This document shows, piece after piece, positions 1 through 4,992 of a stretch of DNA of 6,200 nt; the first letter of the stretch is position 1; each line of letters starts with the position of its first letter. The notes beneath the pieces were generated by a model. The model saw nothing but the letters and a program-made list of their open reading frames with translations, had not been told where the DNA came from and made no database searches. Both the position numbers and the translations under genes were made by a program. Source of the stretch: Deltaproteobacteria bacterium (GTDB taxonomy: Bacteria; Myxococcota_A; UBA796; UBA2385); assembly GCA_003694325.1 (NCBI GenBank), contig RFKJ01000887.1:1-6200 (forward strand), read 5' to 3'.

Positions 1-290
1 CCCACCACCAGCACCATGCCCGGCGGGCACGGCGACACCGGCAGCGCCTTCCAGGCGGCATCGAGCGCGCCGGGGTCGGGGGGCCGCCAACCCTGGTCGA
101 CGGCTGCCGGCCCCTCCACGTCGGCCGCCGGGCCCTCCTTGGCGGGCGGAGCGACCGGTGGCGGGACGCCGGGCTCGCCATCCACCGCGACGCGTCCGGT
201 GCCGGCCGGGCCGACGCCGTCACAGCCGGTGCCCGCGAGCAGCCACGCCCCGCAGGCCGCGGCGACGGTCGCCACCGACCGGGGCGTCAC
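1..290 (-). CDS. Probable lipoprotein leading into an FGE-sulfatase-like domain (5' part only)
   Basis: The frame stays open from a GTG at 290-288 to the window edge, giving 96 residues of a longer protein. The N-terminus has one Arg (R4), a hydrophobic stretch (about 5-20) and Cys23 in WLLAGTGC, so a lipoprotein signal peptide is likely, although Gly at -3 is not a classic lipobox. Residues 24-85 are Pro/Ala/Gly-rich and look like a flexible tether. The last visible residues, CPPGMVLVVG, resemble the usual opening of formylglycine-generating-enzyme (SUMF1) domains, MVxVPGGxFxMG, often preceded by a Cys-Pro pair. In this family such domains either oxidise a sulfatase cysteine or act as non-catalytic binding modules; which applies cannot be seen here. 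The start lies 5 bases after the stop of the barrel-like gene, with no clear Shine-Dalgarno, so coupled translation is likely. A second GTG at 275-273 is a less likely start. The gene call is firm; the domain call rests on about ten residues. Confidence 0.72.
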   Translation of the reverse strand, partial: MTPRSVATVAAACGAWLLAGTGCDGVGPAGTGRVAVDGEPGVPPPVAPPAKEGPAADVEGPAAVDQGWRPPDPGALDAAWKALPVSPCPPGMVLVV

Positions 291-295
291 GGTGT

Positions 296-901
296 CTACT
301 TGTTGCCCTTCCGGGGCATCGTCCAGTCCCCGAAGTACACCGTGGCCATCAACCCGATGTGGAACCAGTTTCCGGCGTTGGTGGCGTCTTCCTTGGTGCC
401 CCCTTCGGGGGTGTAGGTGGGGTTGCCGTTGATCGGAAGCTTCACGAACAACGACAGCTCCTCGGCGGTCTGCTTCTGCTTGTAGAGCGCGCCCACCTGT
501 CCCCGAAGCTCGTAGGTGGGGGTGTTGAGCTTGCCGGCGTCGTCCCGCAGGGTGTAGGTGCCGAACCCCAGCCCACCGCCGGCGAACACGTGGATCCCGG
601 ACCCGCGCATCAGGATGCGCTCGTACTCCAGGGTCCACGCCGCCGAGGTGTAGCCGCTGCCGAAGCCGAGATCGACGTGGCTTCCCAACCGGTTCTCGCC
701 GTCGATGTAGGCCACGAGGTGGCCGCCGGTGATCACGTCGCCGCGCACCCTCCCCTCGAGGTTGGGGTAGTCCCCCAGCGCGGCCGGGAAGCGGCCGGGG
801 TAGACGATGGTCCCGAGGGTCGGACCCACCCCCCACATCCACAGGCCACTGTCGGCGTGGGCAGGGGACGTGGCGAGGGCGGCCAGCAGCAGAGCGAACA
901 T
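296..901 (-). CDS. Exported beta-rich protein, probable small outer-membrane barrel
   Basis: The protein has 201 residues. Residues 1-16 form a hydrophobic leader ending in AHA, a good signal peptidase I site before Asp17, but the leader has no Lys or Arg ahead of its core. The mature part is rich in Gly and aromatic residues, with alternating polar and nonpolar strands, for example around 57-66, 74-82, 102-117 and 129-140, and a last strand at about 180-192 (HIGLMATVYFGDW). This suits a small outer-membrane beta-barrel, but the chain continues to a basic tail (PRKGNK) instead of ending on the terminal aromatic of a classic barrel-assembly signal. I chose ATG 901 because GGAGGAG lies just upstream and the start follows the previous stop by one base. 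A longer in-frame start at 1054 would overlap the upstream gene by about 150 bases and put a basic low-complexity stretch before the leader. The specific function is not recognised. Confidence 0.8.
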   Translation of the reverse strand: MFALLLAALATSPAHADSGLWMWGVGPTLGTIVYPGRFPAALGDYPNLEGRVRGDVITGGHLVAYIDGENRLGSHVDLGFGSGYTSAAWTLEYERILMRGSGIHVFAGGGLGFGTYTLRDDAGKLNTPTYELRGQVGALYKQKQTAEELSLFVKLPINGNPTYTPEGGTKEDATNAGNWFHIGLMATVYFGDWTMPRKGNK

Positions 902-902
902 C

Positions 903-1631
903 TCACTCCTCCGGGGAGTCGGGGGGGACGTCGTCGGTCGAGGAGGGCTCGGTGCCTGCCTGCGACGACGACGCATCTTCCTTCGCGGACGCCGGGTTGA
1001 CGGTCGTCGGGTTGCCATATTCGTCGCGGTAGATGATGACCGGGTCGATGACACCCTGGCGACGCACCCGGGGCGAGACCTCGATGCGCACGCTGACCCC
1101 GGGCTCGACGGTGAACCGCTGGGTCGCGAAGCTGTAGTCGCCCTTGGGGAGCATCCCCACGAAGATCCCGTCCCGGCGCACGCTCTCCTGGGCCGCCTCG
1201 ACGGCCTTGCGCTGGTTGGGGTCGAAGGGCATCTCGTCCACCAGCAGCTCGGCGCTGCGGTTGGGCACCGTCAGCAGCTCCACCGAACCGTAGTTGTTGT
1301 CGATGTCCCACAGCCAGTCGACGATCTCCTTGGTGGCACCGAGGCGCGCCGCGGCCTTGAGGCGCTCGTAGCAATGCTTCACGTCCCCCAGCTCCCGGGC
1401 CGCCGTGGCGCCATAGACGAGGTCTTCGTAGGTGGGCTCGGTGTCGAGGCGCTCCAGGTCGCGGAACTTGCGCTCCACGCCGGTCCAGACCTGGCGCTTC
1501 GCCAGCTTCTCGATCTCGTCGGAGAGCCGGGCATGCTCGGCTTCGTCGGCGGTCCTGGCCCCGGCGGTCGCGGGGGGACACCAGAAGAAGGCGAGGAGGG
1601 CGAGGACGAGGAGCGGGAGCCGGAGGTGCAT
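903..1631 (-). CDS. Exported protein with helical and possible PEGA-like parts, function unknown
   Basis: The protein has 242 residues. Residues 1-23 are a signal peptide (MHLR, hydrophobic core, then PPATA before Gly24). Residues 28-110 are predicted helical and charged, and the part around 66-100 reads like one or two TPR-type helix pairs. Residues 115-190 look beta-rich: a GDYSFATQRFTVEPG stretch (164-178) followed by alternating SVRIEVSPRV recalls the end of PEGA-type surface domains, without a full consensus. The tail from about 213 is acidic and Ser/Pro-rich, probably disordered. The ATG at 1631 is preceded only by a weak GCAGG. This is the first gene of the leftward three-gene set: its last codons, Glu-Glu-stop, carry the ribosome-binding site of the next gene. 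The likely place of action is the periplasm or outer envelope. I do not recognise a named family. Confidence 0.82.
   Translation of the reverse strand: MHLRLPLLVLALLAFFWCPPATAGARTADEAEHARLSDEIEKLAKRQVWTGVERKFRDLERLDTEPTYEDLVYGATAARELGDVKHCYERLKAAARLGATKEIVDWLWDIDNNYGSVELLTVPNRSAELLVDEMPFDPNQRKAVEAAQESVRRDGIFVGMLPKGDYSFATQRFTVEPGVSVRIEVSPRVRRQGVIDPVIIYRDEYGNPTTVNPASAKEDASSSQAGTEPSSTDDVPPDSPEE
906..912 (-). promoter_or_regulatory. Ribosome-binding site inside the end of the upstream gene
   Basis: On the minus strand GGAGGAG forms the last Glu codons of the upstream gene and sits four bases before ATG 901 (GGAGGAGTGAGATG). It decides the start of the barrel-like gene against the longer frame and indicates coupled translation of the two genes. 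Confidence 0.8.
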
Positions 1632-1804
1632 GGCGGCCTGCTATCGGGATGGACGCGGCATTCAACCCACCAGTCGATGGCCGGGATTCCCCGGGCGACT
1701 CCTCGCCGAGACCCGACGCGGGTCCCGCGAGCGGGGTGTCACCGGGATCCCTCCGGTCGACGGCCGACGCGGCGGGCTGCTCCGGGCGACGTTAGTCGGC
1801 CGGG
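1632..1804. other. Divergent intergenic region
   Basis: This 173-base gap lies between the leftward envelope operon and the rightward transferase gene, so promoters for both should be here. No convincing -35/-10 pair is visible in either direction. It holds a perfect 6-base inverted repeat with a 3-base loop (GACCCG at 1710-1715, CGGGTC at 1719-1724), directly followed by a second short one, CCCGCGAGCGGG. In DNA this GC-rich such repeats are common, so an operator role is only a possibility. No small coding frame stands out. Confidence 0.5.
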
Positions 1805-2491
1805 GTGAGCCCGTTCAAGCCAGTCTTCCACGACGCCCGGCAGCACGGAATCGTCGTCGGCGTGGCGCTCCCGGGGACGGCCGAGCCGGTCCCGGACCCG
1901 GTCCTCGAACGCCTGCACCCCGCCGAGCAGGCCTACGCCCGCACGCTGCGGGGGTTCCGCCAGCCCGAATGGGTGGGCGCGCGCATCGCCGCCCGGGAGG
2001 CGCTGCGGATCCTCGGCGCCCCGCCCGTGGCGGTCCTCAACGACGACCGCGGCGCGCCACGACTCGACGGCGCGGACCCTGGCGTTGCGTTGTCCCTCGC
2101 CCACAAGCGCGACCTCGCCATCGCGCTGGTCGCCCGGAGCGGGCACGGCTCGATCGGCGTCGACCTCGAGGATCTCCAGCCCGAGCGCAGCGGCGTGGCG
2201 ACCCGGGTCCTGACCGCACGGGAGCTGGGGGCGGTCGAGTCCCTGCCCCCGGAACGGCGCTGGACGGCCATCGTGGTGCGGTTCAGCATCAAGGAGGCCA
2301 TCTACAAGGCCCTGGCCCCGACCCTGGGGCGCTACATCGCCTTCGACGAAGCCGAGGTCGACCCGACACCGGATGGCCTCGCCCGGGTCACCCTCCACCT
2401 CGCCCGGGGAGAGCCCACGCCCGCCATCTCGGCGCGCTACGCCTGGCTGCACGGCCGGGTGCTGTCCACGGTGCGTGCCCGGTGGGCGTGA
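1805..2491 (+). CDS. 4'-phosphopantetheinyl transferase, Sfp/EntD type
   Basis: This cytoplasmic enzyme family moves the phosphopantetheine arm of coenzyme A onto a conserved Ser of carrier proteins of fatty acid, polyketide or nonribosomal peptide synthesis. The 228 residues show the family motifs in order: WVGARIAAREAL (56-67), LSLAHK (96-101, with His100), IGVDLED (117-123, with the Mg-binding Asp120 and Glu122) and FSIKEAIYKAL (160-170, with Lys163, Glu164 and Lys168). Phe160 where Sfp has Trp is the EntD-like variant. Length is normal for the single-chain Sfp class. The GTG at 1805 is the first possible start after an in-frame TAG at 1793-1795; the ribosome-binding site is poor. No synthase or carrier gene is in view, so the enzyme is free-standing and its substrates are unknown. 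Family assignment is very secure; whether it serves primary or secondary metabolism is not. Confidence 0.95.
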   Translation: MSPFKPVFHDARQHGIVVGVALPGTAEPVPDPVLERLHPAEQAYARTLRGFRQPEWVGARIAAREALRILGAPPVAVLNDDRGAPRLDGADPGVALSLAHKRDLAIALVARSGHGSIGVDLEDLQPERSGVATRVLTARELGAVESLPPERRWTAIVVRFSIKEAIYKALAPTLGRYIAFDEAEVDPTPDGLARVTLHLARGEPTPAISARYAWLHGRVLSTVRARWA

Positions 2492-2517
2492 GCCCGCTCG
2501 CCGGGGTGCCGCCGACC

Positions 2518-2534
2518 TTGGCGCTATACTCGCC
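2518..2534 (+). promoter_or_regulatory. Candidate promoter for the sigma-like membrane gene
   Basis: The string TTGGCGCTATACTCGCC can be read in two ways. As a sigma-54 promoter, it has TTGGCGC and the invariant GG (2520-2521) and GC (2532-2533) with the required 10 bases between them. As a sigma-70 type promoter, TATACT (2525-2530) is a five-of-six match to the -10 box, but nothing like TTGACA lies 16-18 bases upstream. Either reading places the transcript start about 50-60 bases ahead of ATG 2594. It is the only AT-containing box in this gap between the two plus-strand genes. Confidence 0.42.
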
Positions 2535-2582
2535 GCGCTCGCGAACCCGCCCTGGCCGGGCCGACCCGGCTGCGTAGAACTC

Positions 2583-2588
2583 GAGGAG
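2583..2588 (+). promoter_or_regulatory. Strong ribosome-binding site
   Basis: GAGGAG sits five bases before ATG 2594 and supports that start. It is one of only two clear Shine-Dalgarno sequences in the window, suggesting the downstream gene is translated independently of the transferase gene. Confidence 0.8.
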
Positions 2589-2593
2589 CATCG

Positions 2594-3517
2594 ATGTCGT
2601 CCACAGCGACCGTTCAGCAACTGTTCAAGAAGTGGCGTGGAGAGCGCGACGCCGACGCCGGGCAGGAGATGGCCCGGCGGTTCAGTGACTGGTACTACGC
2701 GATCACCGCCGCCCGGCTGGGGGATCGCCAGGGTCGTGCACCGCTGGAAGCGGCCTGCCAGGCCTTCGAACAGGGGATCGTCCAGGTCACGAAGACCAGC
2801 GACCTGGTCGACTGGGCCCACGCCATCGTCCAGCGCGAGGTGGAGCGGGCCGGCGGCCGGGTCCCCGGCGGGGACTACCCCAACGCCCTGACCCGGAAGC
2901 GGTCGCCCACCGAGCTGCTCCAGGGCGCCCGACACAGCCTGCCGCCCCACCAGGTGGAGCTGCTGGACCTGGCCTACGACTCCGGGGTCGACCAGGACAC
3001 CCTCGAGGCGCGGGCCGACCCCCACGGCGGGGTGCCCGACGCGATCCTCGAGGCGCGCTACGCACTCAAGCGGTACCTGCGGGACGTCGCGGGGGTGACC
3101 CTGGACGTGGTACCGGACCAGCCGAACCTCGACCTGGCTCCGCTGCCCCTCTACGAGGCGGCCCGGATGGCGACCGCGCAGGAGGAGGCGGCCTTCGAGA
3201 AGTGGCTGCTCAGCGACCTGACGCTGTGCAAGGACGTGGCGGAGTTCGCGGCCTTTGCCCACGCCCTGCGGGCCGGCGCGCTGAAGCCGGCGGCGACGGC
3301 CCCGACTGCCTCGGCCGCGGCCTCGCCCGGGGGCGCCGCCGCCGGTCCTCCCCCGTCGGCCGAAGCCGTGCCCGGCCCCGCGGTGGTGCCGCGGTCGGAA
3401 CCGGCCGCCTCCTCTGCGACCGCCAGGGGTTCGAAGCCACCGGTGGCGCTGATCATCGCCTCCGTGGTGGTGTTCATCGTCGTTGCGCTCGGCGTCGGTC
3501 TCTTCGTGTTGCGCTAG
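2594..3517 (+). CDS. Tail-anchored membrane protein with degenerate ECF sigma-like and anti-sigma-like parts
   Basis: The protein has 307 residues. Residues 5-85 have the layout of ECF sigma region 2: an opening LFKKWRGERDADAGQEMARRF, an aromatic helix, then DLVDWAHAIVQREVE where region 2.4 would be. The usual DxxQExF core is absent. Residues 115-165 resemble region 4: LPPHQVELLDLAYDSGV, then DAILEARYALKRYLRD like the recognition helix and its arginine-rich end. Residues 183-228 follow the pattern of an anti-sigma zinc-finger domain, but only Cys212 of the His-Cys-Cys set is there, so zinc binding is unlikely. An Ala/Pro linker (231-282) leads to one hydrophobic helix (283-304) at the C-terminus, so the rest should face the cytoplasm. 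I infer a membrane-held regulator or an inactive derivative; the homology is read by eye and may be wrong. The gene has its own ribosome-binding site and a possible promoter, and converges with the gene to its right. Confidence 0.85.
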   Translation: MSSTATVQQLFKKWRGERDADAGQEMARRFSDWYYAITAARLGDRQGRAPLEAACQAFEQGIVQVTKTSDLVDWAHAIVQREVERAGGRVPGGDYPNALTRKRSPTELLQGARHSLPPHQVELLDLAYDSGVDQDTLEARADPHGGVPDAILEARYALKRYLRDVAGVTLDVVPDQPNLDLAPLPLYEAARMATAQEEAAFEKWLLSDLTLCKDVAEFAAFAHALRAGALKPAATAPTASAAASPGGAAAGPPPSAEAVPGPAVVPRSEPAASSATARGSKPPVALIIASVVVFIVVALGVGLFVLR

Positions 3518-3744
3518 TACCTGCGGCCCCGAGTTCCTGCCGGGTACTTCGGGCACCGGATGTGTCTGTCCACCGGAACCTGGGGCCTCCGGTACCATCG
3601 GCGTCCTTGGCGGGGGTCTCGCGACCCCCTTCCACCTGCGGCGCACCCCCGCGGCGCGGCCGCTGCGCGACCGCAGTACGCGCGACCCCGACGTGGATCG
3701 TACCCGGCCGGTCGCACCGGGGTCGACGGGTCCGGCGGCCCCCC
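3518..3744. other. Intergenic region between convergent genes
   Basis: This 227-base gap separates two genes that end facing each other. No coding frame with gene-like features is visible. It holds several GC-rich inverted repeats: ACCGGA/TCCGGT (3572-3593), GGGGGTC/GACCCCC (3612-3629), CGACCCC/GGGGTCG (3683-3725) and one across the right gene's stop (3737-3754). None has a long T run, so any termination would be of a GC-hairpin or Rho-assisted type. Confidence 0.55.
3612..3629. terminator. Possible GC-rich terminator hairpin
   Basis: A perfect 7-base stem (GGGGGTC pairing with GACCCCC) closes a 4-base TCGC loop about 95 bases after the stop of the sigma-like gene. Only two T residues follow on the plus strand, so it is not a classic intrinsic terminator. 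Position between convergent genes favours a termination role. Confidence 0.35.
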
Positions 3745-3754
3745 TCAGGGGGCC
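3737..3754. terminator. Possible hairpin across the stop codon of the CBM60-like gene
   Basis: GGCCCCC and GGGGGCC form a 7-base stem around a 4-base loop that holds the TGA stop (complement of 3745-3747). On the minus strand it would form as the last codons are read. No T run follows. It could slow or end transcription of the leftward guaA transcript. Confidence 0.3.
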
Positions 3755-4992
3755 CGCACGGCGTCCACCCAGGCGTTGCGGTCGCCATCGGCATCGGCGA
3801 GGTCGTTGTCGAACACCACCCGCAGGCGGTGGGGGCCCGCCGCCAGGGGGCCGGCGATCGCCACGGTCGAGACCGTCGGTCCGGGGGTGATGCGCCGAGG
3901 CTCGCCGGCATCCACGGTGACCCACAGCCGGGGGGGGCCGCGGTGGGCCTGGCCTCGCACGTCGAGGTACAGGGCCGGGACGTCCCGGTCGAGGTGGAAG
4001 TCGAGCTGGCGCGCGCCGTTGGCGAGCAGGGACCAGGACAGCCTCACCGCGCCGGGCAGGTGCGGCGTCCCGGGCGGTGCGGTCCCCCAGTCGTCGTCGG
4101 CCTGGGGAAGGCCCTGGACGCGGGCCAGCAGGACCCGGGTCCAGGCGACCTCCGGCGCGTTCCCATCCCGCCGGAGCAGGCGGAGCGCCTCGCCGCCCCG
4201 GCCGCGGCGTTCCAGCGCCCGGGCCAGCGCGCACCGGTCCGCGGGGTCGAGGGGCGCCGACCCCGGTCGCCAGCCGACGTCGACGAGCCGCTGGGGGCCG
4301 ACCACCGGCAGCAGGTCGAGGGCCGGTCGAGGCGCGAGGGGATCGGCGGCCACGGCGGCGAGTCCGAGTGCCGGCCGGGCCACGAGCCGGTCGAGGTGGC
4401 GAGCCAGCCCCCCGGTCCGGGCCAGCCGCCGGACATCCTCCGACGACTCCGGGACCGAGCCCATCCGCCACCCACCGCGCCCCAGGTGGACCAACGCCGC
4501 GCAGGCCAGGACGGCGGCCGCCCGTCGCCGGCGCCGGGCCGGCACGGCGGCGGCGCCGGCGACCAGCACGGTGGCCACGAACAGGGGGCCGGCCAGGGGG
4601 GGAGCCCCGGGCACCTCGTCCTGCACCAGCCACATGCGGAGTGCCTGGACGAGCCCCAGCCCGAGCACGACCCCGCGCAGGGTCCGGCCCGGCCGAGGGG
4701 CGACGGCCAGCACCAGGGCGACCCCGAGGACCGACGCGCCCACGATTCCGGCCGGACTCGTCGGAGCCTGGAGGGATCCGGAGACCCCCGCCGCCTGGAG
4801 CCACAGCGGAGCCGCGATCACCGCGAGGACGGGCCCGGCCAGGGGCCATCGGCTCCCCACGGCCGCCGCGCCGAGGACCGCCAGCGACGCCGCCAGGGGC
4901 AGGATGTCGGCGGACGCGGCGGTCAGCAGGGTCGCGGCCAGCCAGGCGCCGCCGAGGAGCCTGTCGGGCCGCTGCCGGTCCCCTACTCCCAC
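3745..4992 (-). CDS. Polytopic membrane protein with C-terminal CBM60-like carbohydrate-binding domain
   Basis: The protein has 415 residues. The first 170 contain about six or seven hydrophobic segments (near 13-28, 31-47, 51-70, 82-98, 105-124, 134-151 and 157-170), broken by basic loops such as PARRRRR. Residues 171-310 are soluble and helical; CALARALERRGRGGEALRLL looks like a single TPR-type hairpin. Residues 315-415 are beta-rich and end in RLRVVFDNDLADADGDRNAW followed by VDAVRAP. This matches the FxND...DRNxxVD signature of the calcium-dependent xylan-binding modules CBM60/CBM36, whose Asp and Asn side chains bind calcium and sugar hydroxyls. No catalytic domain is apparent. The GTG at 4992 overlaps the end of guaA by 10 bases, without a clear ribosome-binding site, so translation is probably coupled. 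Its role is unknown; binding of a surface or periplasmic glycan by a membrane-anchored sensor or scaffold is inference. Confidence 0.82.
   Translation of the reverse strand: MGVGDRQRPDRLLGGAWLAATLLTAASADILPLAASLAVLGAAAVGSRWPLAGPVLAVIAAPLWLQAAGVSGSLQAPTSPAGIVGASVLGVALVLAVAPRPGRTLRGVVLGLGLVQALRMWLVQDEVPGAPPLAGPLFVATVLVAGAAAVPARRRRRAAAVLACAALVHLGRGGWRMGSVPESSEDVRRLARTGGLARHLDRLVARPALGLAAVAADPLAPRPALDLLPVVGPQRLVDVGWRPGSAPLDPADRCALARALERRGRGGEALRLLRRDGNAPEVAWTRVLLARVQGLPQADDDWGTAPPGTPHLPGAVRLSWSLLANGARQLDFHLDRDVPALYLDVRGQAHRGPPRLWVTVDAGEPRRITPGPTVSTVAIAGPLAAGPHRLRVVFDNDLADADGDRNAWVDAVRAP

Noticed and set aside
158..1000. Long plus-strand frame opposite the barrel-like gene
   Set aside because: The minus strand has a strong ribosome-binding site, signal peptides and sensible beta-rich protein; the plus-strand product is low complexity.
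902..1054. Longer N-terminus for the barrel-like gene starting at 1054
   Set aside because: It would overlap the upstream gene by about 150 bases, adds a basic repeat-like segment before the signal peptide, and ignores GGAGGAG placed correctly for ATG 901.
1641..1666. Possible TTGAAT/GATAGC promoter for the leftward operon
   Set aside because: The spacing of 14 bases is too short for a -35/-10 pair and the -10 match is poor, so I did not list it as a promoter.
3541..3562. Imperfect hairpin with a TTCG loop after the sigma-like gene
   Set aside because: Only short pairings with a bulge and an internal loop, and no T run; too weak to call a terminator.
3630..3736. Possible tRNA or small RNA in the convergent gap
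   Set aside because: No cloverleaf arms, no TTCGANNCC T-loop motif and no promoter-like box could be found; only GC-rich inverted repeats.
1739..4849. A 1036-codon open frame on the minus strand crossing three genes
   Set aside because: It is Arg/Pro/Gly-rich low-complexity translation, runs antisense to the transferase and sigma-like genes and out of frame with the membrane gene, and has no domain or start signals. It is an effect of high third-position GC.
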